Part shown: in pieces, positions 1 through 6,457 of the stretch
Position numbering within the stretch: the first letter of the stretch is position 1
Layout of the letters: every line of letters begins with the position of its first letter
Assembly (NCBI GenBank): GCA_964596115.1
Contig: CAZQRW010000076.1
Coordinates: forward strand, 1-6,492
DNA: 6,492 nt
Source: CAZQRW01 sp964596115
GTDB lineage: Bacteria; Hydrothermota; UBA3072; B12-G15
Direction: 5' to 3'
Notes under the pieces: generated by a model
Told to the model about the DNA's origin: nothing
What the model saw: the letters and a program-made list of their open reading frames with translations, nothing else
Databases searched by the model: none
Position numbers and translations under genes: made by a program

Positions 1-18
1 GAAAGACATTAAATGCAA

Positions 19-76
19 GATTCTCACGCCTGCCTGTGCGTTGCACGCAGACAGGTCGCCAGCTCCTCAGAATGAC
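19..76. repeat. GC-rich imperfect palindrome, REP-like intergenic element
   Basis: A GC-rich block in otherwise AT-rich DNA. The outer arms ATTCT (20-24) and AGAAT (69-73) are inverted. Inside them is a hairpin: CCTGT-GCGT (33-41), loop TGC (42-44), then ACGC (45-48), a 2-base AG bulge and ACAGG (51-55). This gives nine base pairs plus the outer five. The composition, palindromic shape and position beyond the 3' end of an operon resemble dispersed extragenic palindromic repeats, and the 'ATTCT ... AGAATGAC' framing looks like intergenic repeats I recall from other bacterial genomes. Only one copy is in the window, so repetition is inferred. No T-run follows the hairpin on the minus strand, so it is not a typical intrinsic terminator for the methyltransferase transcript. 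Confidence 0.5.
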
Positions 77-178
77 GACTTAAAAGAGTTAAAAATTTTC
101 ACCAGAAGAAAAAAACGAAAAAAATAGTGATACTGACAGATAGCTACAAACTGCTTGGGTAAAAAAGGAGGGCGAATG

Positions 179-910
179 TCAACTTGCCTTCGTTACATAC
201 ATTATTCTGTGTGTTCTTCTTGTTGGCCTCTTCATTGAAAAACACTGAAATCCATCAATAAATTCCAAACCGGAACCTGTTAATAATTCCTTAACCTCAT
301 CAAATTCGTATCCCCTTTCTCTATGGACTTCATCTACCCTTTTATAAAGCTCCCCCTCCTTTACAAATAGTGTAAGGTAGAGTGTAATACTGTTGTCTTT
401 AAATTTATGTCTCCAGATTGAATATATATTCTCATCCGCGGATGTCCGTTCCCTTTCCCTTGCTATTACTTTTATTCCTTCGACAGTATTCATATCAAAG
501 ATGAAATATCCTCCGGGTTTTATTATATTAGCTACATTTTTAAATACTAATTTTAATTCATTCTCTTGCATAAAATAATTCAGGCTGTCAAAAATAGAAT
601 ATACAAAATTAAATGTCCTTTTTAAAGGCAGATAACGTGCATCTGCCTGGATCAAATTTATCGTCTTTTCCTTCTTTTGAGCTACTTTAAGCATCTGCAA
701 TGATTTATCTAAACCCACAACAGAAAATCCCTTTTTGAAGAATGGCAGGGTTGAATTTCCTGTTCCACAAGCAAGGTCTACCGCTGGAGAAAATTCAACA
801 CTATATATTTTACCTATATCAAATATATAGTTGATCCATTCTTCATATGAAATGTCACTCATTATTATGTCATAATAGGGGGCAATACTATTATAATTCA
901 CTCTTTCCAA
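179..910 (-). CDS. class I SAM-dependent methyltransferase
   Basis: Probable cytoplasmic methyltransferase that moves a methyl group from S-adenosylmethionine to an unknown acceptor. The Rossmann-type core is clear: an N-terminal 'APYYD' helix (10-14), motif I VDLACGTGN (44-52), an acidic ribose-binding residue in VVGLDKS (D68), a QADAR motif (88-92) and the post-motif strand KPGGYFIFDMN (131-141). Residues from about 160 form a strand-rich insert and a C-terminal lobe. This layout fits the YqeM/TylM-like group of about 240-250 residues, so the protein looks full length. The substrate cannot be read from the sequence. The start is a TTG at 910, overlapping the end of the mutase gene by 20 bases. 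An in-frame GTG at 901 is an alternative, and neither has an ideal Shine-Dalgarno sequence. It is the last gene of the run and is probably translated by coupling to the gene before it. Confidence 0.88.
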   Translation of the reverse strand: MERVNYNSIAPYYDIIMSDISYEEWINYIFDIGKIYSVEFSPAVDLACGTGNSTLPFFKKGFSVVGLDKSLQMLKVAQKKEKTINLIQADARYLPLKRTFNFVYSIFDSLNYFMQENELKLVFKNVANIIKPGGYFIFDMNTVEGIKVIARERERTSADENIYSIWRHKFKDNSITLYLTLFVKEGELYKRVDEVHRERGYEFDEVKELLTGSGLEFIDGFQCFSMKRPTRRTHRIMYVTKAS

Positions 911-2225
911 ACTTTCTTATAATGGTTTCGACCTCTTTTCTTTTTGCTTCGAGTAATCGATTATCCTTTGCTTCAACTATTAGCCTCAAATATGGCTCAG
1001 TATTTGATTTTCTCAAATTAAACCACCAATCTTTGTCCTCTATTGTAAGCCCATCAAGGGTCGAAATTTTACCATCGGCAAAATGCCTTCTAACCTTTTC
1101 TATTACCTCATCTTTATTCTGAATTTTGTAATTTATCTCCCCTGTATTTGAATACTTCATTAATGGAAGAACAAGTTTTGATAGTAGTCCTGGATATTTT
1201 CGTATAAAATTTAATATATGGATGAGGGCAAGGATACCGCTATCTGCGTAATACATTTCTCTAAAATAATAATGGCCTGCAAGCTCTCCACCCAATATTC
1301 CATCTAATTCTTTTAATTTTCTCCTTGCATATGCATGTCCAACCCTTACCCTTTCAGGTTTACCACCTAACCTTAAAATCTCTTCCCAAACACCCTTTGA
1401 GGTTCTTACATCGCAAAGAACATATTCATTCTCTACACCTATTTCTCTAGCAATTAGTCCTGTTATTAGATCAGGCGGAATAGGTTTGCCTCTTTCATCA
1501 ACAAATACACATCTGTCTCCATCCCCATCAAATACAACCCCAAAATCTGCCCCAGTATTCTTTACACATTCAGAAACTTCATTCAGGTTTCTAAAATCCA
1601 GAGGATTGGGTGCATGCTTGGGGTATGTTCCATCTATATTAAAATTCAGTGTCTTAAAATCAATACCCAATTGAGGAAGAAGATCCTTCAGGATTACAGG
1701 TGTTGATCCATTAAATGTGTCAATACAACATCTTAATCTTTGTCCACTTTTCATTTTGTCAAGCAAAAATTGTATATACTCCTTGTAAATCTTCCGTTTT
1801 TCTTCCTTGCCTACCTTATTGGTGGGCTGCGGATTTGTGAGGGCAAAATCCCTTATTAAATCCAAACCAAAATCCAGACCAACCGGTAAAACATCCTTAT
1901 CTATTATTTTAAAACCATTATACGCCCTCGGATTATGAGAAGCAGTAACAATAACACCAGGAAATTTATATCTCCCTGCCGCAAAAGAAATCATAGGAGT
2001 AGTTATCATTCCAATGTCAATAACATCAATACCCATATCTTTTATTCCGTTTTTTAATGCATATAGAAGGGAAATACCAGATGGCCTACCATCTCTTCCT
2101 AAAATTATTTTCTCTGATTTTAGATGAACTGCAATAGACCTTCCAATTAACCGTGCATCATCTTCATTAAGCTGGTCGGGATATATCCCTCTTATATCGT
2201 ACGCCTTGAATATACTTTTCTCCAT
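891..2225 (-). CDS. phosphomannomutase/phosphoglucomutase, alpha-D-phosphohexomutase family
   Basis: Cytoplasmic enzyme that interconverts hexose 1- and 6-phosphates (mannose and/or glucose), supplying sugar nucleotides for cell-surface polysaccharides. From the ATG at 2225 it has 444 residues, close to the usual 450-460. All four active-site loops are visible (444-residue numbering): phosphoserine loop TASHNP with Ser96; metal loop DGDGDR (233-238); sugar-specificity loop GGELAGH (312-318); phosphate-binding loop RKSNTEP (405-411). The sugar loop carries Ala where GEMSGH or GELSGH is typical, but Glu and His are kept. The loop suggests a dual PMM/PGM enzyme rather than a phosphoglucosamine mutase. 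An in-frame TTG at 2234 would add three residues, but the AGAGAGG site (2241-2235) is 9 bases from the ATG and touches the TTG, so the ATG is preferred. The first 59 bases overlap the radical SAM gene in another frame. Confidence 0.93.
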   Translation of the reverse strand: MEKSIFKAYDIRGIYPDQLNEDDARLIGRSIAVHLKSEKIILGRDGRPSGISLLYALKNGIKDMGIDVIDIGMITTPMISFAAGRYKFPGVIVTASHNPRAYNGFKIIDKDVLPVGLDFGLDLIRDFALTNPQPTNKVGKEEKRKIYKEYIQFLLDKMKSGQRLRCCIDTFNGSTPVILKDLLPQLGIDFKTLNFNIDGTYPKHAPNPLDFRNLNEVSECVKNTGADFGVVFDGDGDRCVFVDERGKPIPPDLITGLIAREIGVENEYVLCDVRTSKGVWEEILRLGGKPERVRVGHAYARRKLKELDGILGGELAGHYYFREMYYADSGILALIHILNFIRKYPGLLSKLVLPLMKYSNTGEINYKIQNKDEVIEKVRRHFADGKISTLDGLTIEDKDWWFNLRKSNTEPYLRLIVEAKDNRLLEAKRKEVETIIRKFGKSEL

Positions 2226-3120
2226 TGAATTCAACCTCTCTCACTTCACCTTTCTTTTTAAAGTTATCAATCATACCTCTAAGAACATTTTCATCAATAT
2301 CGAAAAGCATAAGTATTTCTTCAAACCTCATTGGCCTGATGATAACAGCCTTCAATATCTCCTTTTCGATATGATCACCCTTTACTTCACTGCCTCCAAA
2401 AGAGGCAACAACCTCAGCCCTATCCCCAAAGAAATCTCTTGCCATAATAAGAAAATCTTCTGATACAGGCTTCATCCCCGGCTCAGCGGGTGGTCTGGCA
2501 ATGGTATTAAGATGAACCTTATCTGGATTTATCACCTGAATTTCTCTCTTCAATGCAGCAAGGTTTTCTTCATTGTCATTTACATTCTTTACAAACATTA
2601 TTTCAAGATAATACTTGTTGGTATATACTTTTCTAAACTCCTTCAATCCATATAGATAAAGATCAAGTATGATGCTCTTATGAGGTCTATTAAGTTTAAT
2701 ATAGGTACTTTCTATTGCAGCATCAAGTGAAGCCTCCACTACATCAGCAGAAAGAAGTTCTTCCCTCACCTCCTTCATCCAAAGAAGCGCTCCATTGGTG
2801 AGAACAGCAACAGGAATATCAGTATATTTTTTCTTTACTGTTCTGATCATCCTACCAATCTCAGTATTAAGTGTTGGTTCCCCTGACCCGGCAAAGGTGA
2901 TATAATCAATCCTTATGTCCGGATTGCTGGCAAAAAATTTGTGTAAATCACTTATAACATCTTCGGTAAGTACAAAAGGGGATCTGTTAATCCTCATATC
3001 TGTCGTGTTTCCTACTTCGCAATATACACAGCTGAAGGTACAGGTCTTTAGGGGGATTACATCAATGCCCAGAGAAACGTTGTATCTTCTTGAAGGAACT
3101 GGACCAAATACTATATCCAA
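2167..3120 (-). CDS. radical SAM protein (COG0731-like) with C-terminal winged-helix-like domain
   Basis: Iron-sulfur enzyme that should cleave S-adenosylmethionine to a 5'-deoxyadenosyl radical; its reaction is unknown. The N-terminus FGPVPSRR (5-12), followed by SLGID, is typical of the COG0731-type group. The cluster motif CxxxCxxC uses Cys27, Cys31 and Cys34. A GSGEPT SAM-binding segment (78-83) and LTNGALL (107-113) follow. After the barrel, residues about 253-305 read as a small winged helix: three short helices with FEEILMLFDID and NVLRGMIDNFKKKG, then a two-strand wing. The start is a TTG directly after the TAG stop of the PII-like gene, so translation is probably coupled; a weak AGAGG lies 11 bases upstream. 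The conserved N-terminal motif begins at residue 5, which supports this start. The last 59 bases overlap the mutase gene. The family call is secure, but no substrate is assigned. Confidence 0.88.
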   Translation of the reverse strand: MDIVFGPVPSRRYNVSLGIDVIPLKTCTFSCVYCEVGNTTDMRINRSPFVLTEDVISDLHKFFASNPDIRIDYITFAGSGEPTLNTEIGRMIRTVKKKYTDIPVAVLTNGALLWMKEVREELLSADVVEASLDAAIESTYIKLNRPHKSIILDLYLYGLKEFRKVYTNKYYLEIMFVKNVNDNEENLAALKREIQVINPDKVHLNTIARPPAEPGMKPVSEDFLIMARDFFGDRAEVVASFGGSEVKGDHIEKEILKAVIIRPMRFEEILMLFDIDENVLRGMIDNFKKKGEVREVEFNGEKYIQGVRYKRDISRPA

Positions 3121-3465
3121 CTACAGTTCTACCTCTTCCGGTTCTCCGTAAATTTCGCTAACCTTCAGAACCATTATTCTACCAGTCCCAGGCTTTTCAA
3201 AATCAATATCTTCGTCCTTTAAAATACTGATTATTTTTTCTCCTATTTTAGAATCATTTGTAAGGGCAAAGATTGTTTTTGAGTATTTCTTTGTATCTCT
3301 TAGAGAAAATCTTAAGCCTGCAAAGATTGGAACGTCGTATGCAAGTGCACTGGTAAGAGATTGTGATTCTACAATTGCGGCATCTTCAACACCTAACTCG
3401 ACAAATAATCCAAGGATGTCATCAAGATACTCTTCTTTATGTAAAATTATAATAAGGAGATACAT
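3121..3465 (-). CDS. PII-like signalling protein (ferredoxin-like fold)
   Basis: Small 114-residue protein with the length and secondary-structure order of PII proteins: strand MYLLIIIL (1-8), helix EEYLDDILGLFVELG (11-25), strand DAAIVESQ (28-35), a loop with IFAGLR (47-52), strand YSKTIFALTN (61-70), helix (73-84), then PGTGRIMVLKVSEIYG (92-107). The last part corresponds to the PII B-loop GDGKIFVFDV and final strand. PII proteins are trimers that bind nucleotides and touch partner proteins, often transporters. Here the T-loop is not canonical: the GlnB residues around Tyr51 and the GRQKGH stretch are absent, so classical uridylylation is unlikely. It starts 1 base after the EIIA stop, with a GGAG inside the EIIA end. 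Its place beside an antiporter and an EIIA suggests it regulates transport. The ligand is unknown, and nitrogen sensing should not be assumed. Confidence 0.75.
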   Translation of the reverse strand: MYLLIIILHKEEYLDDILGLFVELGVEDAAIVESQSLTSALAYDVPIFAGLRFSLRDTKKYSKTIFALTNDSKIGEKIISILKDEDIDFEKPGTGRIMVLKVSEIYGEPEEVEL

Positions 3466-3466
3466 T

Positions 3467-3985
3467 TTATTCTCCTTTCTGGTGGATTACCCTTCCGTTT
3501 TTGGGATGAACCTTCATCTCTCTCGGGAATCTATCATCAAATGATACAATAACCTGTAGAATCTCATTTATTGATTTAGCCCTATCCAATGAATCTCTGT
3601 AATGGTTGGTCTTCAGAAGCCTCGCAATCTTTGCTATCAACTGAAGATATTCCTTTTTAACCTCTTTAGGGGCTGCAATCATAAAAATAAGATTGACAGG
3701 TTTGCCGTCAATTGAGTCGTACTCCACCCCAGTATTTGATTTACCAAAAATCACGGAAAGTTTCTTTACCGTTTCTGATCTTGCATGTGGAATTGCCACT
3801 CCTTGTCCGATCCCTGTACTCTCAATAGCTTCTCTTTCCTTTATCTTTTTCAAAAATTCATCCTTATCTTTGATAACTCCCAGTTCATTGAATTTTTCAA
3901 CTATTTCTTTTAAAGCCCCTTCTTTATCGTTTGATTTTAACGGAAAAATAACCCTGTCCTTCGTTATGTAGTCACTTAAAAGCAT
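3467..3985 (-). CDS. PTS EIIA component, fructose/nitrogen (PtsN-like) type
   Basis: Cytoplasmic phosphocarrier domain of the phosphotransferase system. The signature TGIGQGVAIPHAR (57-69) contains His67, the residue phosphorylated by HPr or NPr in this family. LIFMIAAP (99-106) followed by a QLIAKIARLL helix (115-124) completes the EIIA fold. The domain spans about 1-148, the usual length; a basic tail of some 24 residues (149-172) extends beyond it. No EIIB, EIIC, HPr or enzyme I gene is in the window, and the neighbour is a cation antiporter, so a regulatory role like E. coli PtsN (which acts on potassium systems) fits better than sugar uptake. The ATG directly follows the antiporter stop (TAAATG), and its GGAGG site lies within the last antiporter codons, so the two are translationally coupled. 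Whether His67 is ever phosphorylated depends on HPr/EI genes elsewhere. Confidence 0.9.
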   Translation of the reverse strand: MLLSDYITKDRVIFPLKSNDKEGALKEIVEKFNELGVIKDKDEFLKKIKEREAIESTGIGQGVAIPHARSETVKKLSVIFGKSNTGVEYDSIDGKPVNLIFMIAAPKEVKKEYLQLIAKIARLLKTNHYRDSLDRAKSINEILQVIVSFDDRFPREMKVHPKNGRVIHQKGE

Positions 3986-5179
3986 TTAAGCCTCCTTTTC
4001 TAATTTTTTGTGATACTCTCCAGATTTCATAATTGCAAACCTTGCTAAGATTGGGCCAACTATCTCTGTAAATATAGTTGTCCCAAGGGCAATTGCAATA
4101 ATAGTGCTACTATACATGGGGAATCTATTGGCTGCAAAAAGAGCCAATCCAATAGCAATACCTGCCTGAGATACAAGACCAAACCCTGTATACTTCCTCA
4201 CAACCTTCGGTGCCTTACCAACAACCCCTCCAATATATGCACCGACAAATTTACCAGTGAGCCTTCCGATGATATATGCAATAGCGAACCATCCTAACTT
4301 TATGAGAAGTTTTACCTGTAATCTGGCACCAGCAAGAACAAAGTATATGAGATAAAAGGGATATCCAAAATAGTCAAGTGGCCTTCTTGCACTCTTCATC
4401 TTTTTTGAGAATGTAGCAAAAATAAACCCCATAAACATACTTGCAAGAAGCGGAGAGAAATGGAAGCTGTGGAATTCATAGTAAAGGGGACCGGTGAAAA
4501 GAAAGATAAAACCTGTAATAAGAATAACCAACTGGACGTCCACAGATACGGTTCTCACAAGATAAACCAAAAGTAAGCCAGCAAGAATTCCAATAATTGA
4601 AGAGGCAATTAAATCAACAAATATGGAAAGAACAACAATACCAGGATGAATGGGACCTCCTATCATAGAAGAAACTATAGAGGCAGAAATAGAAAAAAGC
4701 GTTATACCAATAGCGTCGTCAAGCCCAACACAGGCAAGTATTGTCGTAGAGAGAGGACCTCTAGCTCTTAATTCGTTTAACACCAGCACAGTAGCAGCTG
4801 GTGCCGTCGCCGAACCAAGAGATGCAATAATCAATGCGAGCTTAAAATCCATTTTAAAAAGAAGAAGAAACAAGAATATTGCTATGAATGAAAACAAACT
4901 CTCAAATATCACCACAGGACCTATAAACTTTCCAAATTTAGTAAGATTTTTTAATGTAAGCTCGCTACCCACATTAAAGGCTATAAGAAGAAGAGCAAGA
5001 TTTATAAGCCAACTGAGTGCTATATTTTTTTGTAATGGAATGATATGAAGAAAAGAAACACCCAACGCGAGACCCACGAGAATATAACCAGTTACTGCAG
5101 GAATCTTTATCTTTGACATCAAGAATGCACCAAGAAAACCACCTGTTAAAACAATACCCAATAATAAGATATTATTCAC
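3986..5179 (-). CDS. cation:proton antiporter, CPA/Kef-NapA-like membrane protein
   Basis: Integral inner-membrane exchanger, likely swapping Na+ or K+ for H+. The 397 residues are mostly hydrophobic and form about 12-13 membrane segments (for example 3-20, 29-46, 57-73, 86-108, 214-232, 267-286, 357-383). Core motifs fit the CPA superfamily: IPAVTGYILVGLALG (27-41), an unwound-helix motif ATAPA (124-128), and GLDDAIG (152-158), whose Asp154-Asp155 pair corresponds to the ion-binding carboxylates of NapA-type antiporters. Arg306 in a late helix may be the conserved basic partner. The protein ends soon after the last helix and has no TrkA-N/RCK or other cytoplasmic regulatory domain; the next two genes may supply that function as separate proteins. 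The GTG start has an excellent AAAGGAG site (5192-5186) 6 bases upstream. It is the first gene of the six-gene run. Ion specificity cannot be told from sequence alone. Confidence 0.9.
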   Translation of the reverse strand: MNNILLLGIVLTGGFLGAFLMSKIKIPAVTGYILVGLALGVSFLHIIPLQKNIALSWLINLALLLIAFNVGSELTLKNLTKFGKFIGPVVIFESLFSFIAIFLFLLLFKMDFKLALIIASLGSATAPAATVLVLNELRARGPLSTTILACVGLDDAIGITLFSISASIVSSMIGGPIHPGIVVLSIFVDLIASSIIGILAGLLLVYLVRTVSVDVQLVILITGFIFLFTGPLYYEFHSFHFSPLLASMFMGFIFATFSKKMKSARRPLDYFGYPFYLIYFVLAGARLQVKLLIKLGWFAIAYIIGRLTGKFVGAYIGGVVGKAPKVVRKYTGFGLVSQAGIAIGLALFAANRFPMYSSTIIAIALGTTIFTEIVGPILARFAIMKSGEYHKKLEKEA

Positions 5180-5185
5180 CTACAG

Positions 5186-5192
5186 CTCCTTT
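5186..5192 (-). promoter_or_regulatory. ribosome binding site fixing the GTG start of the antiporter
   Basis: AAAGGAG on the minus strand, 6 bases before the GTG at 5179-5177. No ATG lies nearby in frame, so this site decides the non-ATG start. Confidence 0.85.
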
Positions 5193-5246
5193 CTTTTCTA
5201 CCATCGCACAAAAACATATATTTCATTCTATATCATCCCATATATT

Positions 5247-5285
5247 CTTAATTGAGAACTTGTTATCGTAATTCCTCCAATTAAG
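5247..5285 (-). promoter_or_regulatory. stem-loop in the antiporter operon leader
   Basis: On the minus strand, CTTAATTGGAG (5285-5275) pairs with CTCAATTAAG (5256-5247): ten base pairs with one bulged G and an 18-base loop. The stem ties up a GGAGG-like stretch that does not serve a gene. It would lie within a leader of about 165 bases if transcription starts from the promoter at 5379-5352. The 3' arm is also part of a near-palindrome, TTCTTAATTGAGAA on the plus strand (5245-5258, 12 of 14 positions symmetric), so a protein-binding operator is another reading. I do not recognise a known riboswitch. Stems this AT-rich can arise by chance. Confidence 0.35.
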
Positions 5286-5351
5286 TAATAAGTCTTTTTA
5301 TTATTAAAAAAAGTTTTTTACACATTTACATATCCTCTTTTTATCATTACC

Positions 5352-5379
5352 AATTTATTTTGTTTTCGCTATTAGTCAA
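5352..5379 (-). promoter_or_regulatory. candidate sigma-70-type promoter for the antiporter-to-methyltransferase operon
   Basis: On the minus strand, TTGACT (5379-5374, five of six consensus bases) is followed after 16 bases by TAAATT (5357-5352, four of six). It sits 8 bases past the lipoate ligase stop, in the only sizeable spacer between genes. A second, weaker candidate is the extended -10-like TGATATAGA at 5235-5227, closer to the antiporter but without a good -35. Spurious matches are common in AT-rich DNA. Confidence 0.45.
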
Positions 5380-5387
5380 CTGTAAAA

Positions 5388-6437
5388 TTATTCCTCTTTT
5401 ACAACTGCCTTTGTAATATCCTCTGGAGTGACACCAGGTGCATCAATCTTACCCTTATCGTATGCCTCACCTACTTTCTCAAGTATCTTTTCTTCCTTTT
5501 TCTTTGATTCCTTCACACTATCCTCTATGATTGATACCCCCTCTTTAGGATTCATTGTAAAATCACCCGAAATACCTATGTCTTTTAAAATATCTTCCAT
5601 AATTTCCTGTGCTGTCCTTATTAAACCGCCTTTTGCTTTATATGTTGTAAAATGGAGTTCAATCCCTGATTTTATCTTTATTCTATCAGGGATCTTTGAT
5701 GTCTTCTTAAAGATAAACTTCTCTGACCTAAGGTATTTCGAAACTTCTTTTACTCTTTTTTGGGTTTCTTCATCTATAGTGACTTCTTTTAATTTACCTG
5801 TTATTTTTTCAAAATTATTCACAAGACTTCTAACCACCTCTTCTCTTTTCGGGATTTCTCCAATTTCCTTTTTTACACTCGATACATAATCCTTCAGGTT
5901 CTTGAATACCTTGTCTCTGAATTTTTCATCAGGAACTTTTAGCACTTTTGACATTGTTTCATAGTCGAAATCAAGAATTATAGAGCCTACAAATACCATT
6001 GAATTATCTATATTAGCGCCACCAAGCCCTGCGATCTTTCTTCCCTCTGATGTAATAATGTCATTTACCTCTCTAAACGATGTTTTTATACCAAATTCTC
6101 CATAGGTTTCAATAGGTGGCCTTGAAAGCATTTCATAGATATCTGAAAATTTTATGGGAAATTTACTATTCCCCCTATTCCATATTAAATGATAGAATAT
6201 CTGGCCATTATCAAGTAGTACAGTCCCCCCTCCCACTTCCCTTCTTATAAGTGGGATACCAGTCCTTTTAAGATAATCAACGTCTACCTCTTTTTCTGTA
6301 TCCTGAAAATAACCCACTGAAACATACTTCTGTTTGGGAGAACATATAACAAGACCTTCAACCCCCATCCTTCCAAGCGTATGGTAAATAGCCTGCGAAA
6401 CATCCCAGTCAACATTTCCAAGATTGATCAAATACAT
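5388..6437 (-). CDS. lipoate-protein ligase A-like protein
   Basis: Cytoplasmic enzyme expected to adenylate lipoate and attach it to a lysine of lipoyl domains (GcvH or 2-oxoacid dehydrogenase E2). The BPL/LplA catalytic fold spans about 1-185, with RREVGGGTVLLDNGQ (65-79) as the lipoate-binding glycine-rich loop and KIAGLGG (134-140) carrying the probable catalytic Lys134. No cysteine sits where the LipM/LipL octanoyltransferases need one (the only Cys is residue 32), which favours a ligase. Residues about 240-303, with KGGLIR (269-274) and ISGDF (289-293), resemble the LplA accessory C-terminal domain (PF10437 type), here fused on one chain. A charged tail follows (305-349). At 349 residues it is near LplA length. 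The ATG has a strong AAAGGAGG 4 bases upstream. No lipoylated protein gene is in the window. Octanoate use or a different acyl substrate cannot be excluded. Confidence 0.87.
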   Translation of the reverse strand: MYLINLGNVDWDVSQAIYHTLGRMGVEGLVICSPKQKYVSVGYFQDTEKEVDVDYLKRTGIPLIRREVGGGTVLLDNGQIFYHLIWNRGNSKFPIKFSDIYEMLSRPPIETYGEFGIKTSFREVNDIITSEGRKIAGLGGANIDNSMVFVGSIILDFDYETMSKVLKVPDEKFRDKVFKNLKDYVSSVKKEIGEIPKREEVVRSLVNNFEKITGKLKEVTIDEETQKRVKEVSKYLRSEKFIFKKTSKIPDRIKIKSGIELHFTTYKAKGGLIRTAQEIMEDILKDIGISGDFTMNPKEGVSIIEDSVKESKKKEEKILEKVGEAYDKGKIDAPGVTPEDITKAVVKEE

Positions 6438-6441
6438 TTTG

Positions 6442-6449
6442 CCTCCTTT
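6442..6449 (-). promoter_or_regulatory. strong ribosome binding site of the lipoate ligase gene
   Basis: AAAGGAGG on the minus strand, 4 bases before the ATG at 6437. It fixes the start of the gene. Confidence 0.85.
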
Positions 6450-6457
6450 TTTCTTAT

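Noticed and set aside
82..178. Possible intrinsic terminator after the methyltransferase stop
   Set aside because: T-runs occur on the minus strand (around 106-124), but the only stem I could draw before them is three base pairs, so no terminator is claimed.
2178..2189. Perfect 12-base palindrome GGGATATATCCC
   Set aside because: It lies in the overlap of two coding regions and encodes conserved mutase residues (RGIYP). It is best explained by coding constraint.
3467..3985. EIIA as part of a sugar-uptake PTS
   Set aside because: No EIIB, EIIC, HPr or enzyme I gene is present, and the partners are an antiporter and a PII-like protein. A regulatory role is more plausible.
4650..5048. 132-codon open frame on the plus strand inside the antiporter gene
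   Set aside because: It is antisense to conserved antiporter motifs (ATAPA, GLDDAIG), has no domain signal, and is explained by codon bias of the true gene.
5306..5319. A7-G-T6 symmetric run as a possible terminator after the lipoate ligase gene
   Set aside because: The stem would be only A-T pairs without any G-C pairing, so it does not meet intrinsic terminator rules. A bent A-tract is as likely.
5428..5889. 153-codon open frame on the plus strand inside the lipoate ligase gene
   Set aside because: Its Ser/Phe/Leu-rich translation has no recognisable motif and no ribosome site, and it lies opposite a gene with clear family motifs. It is an antisense shadow.
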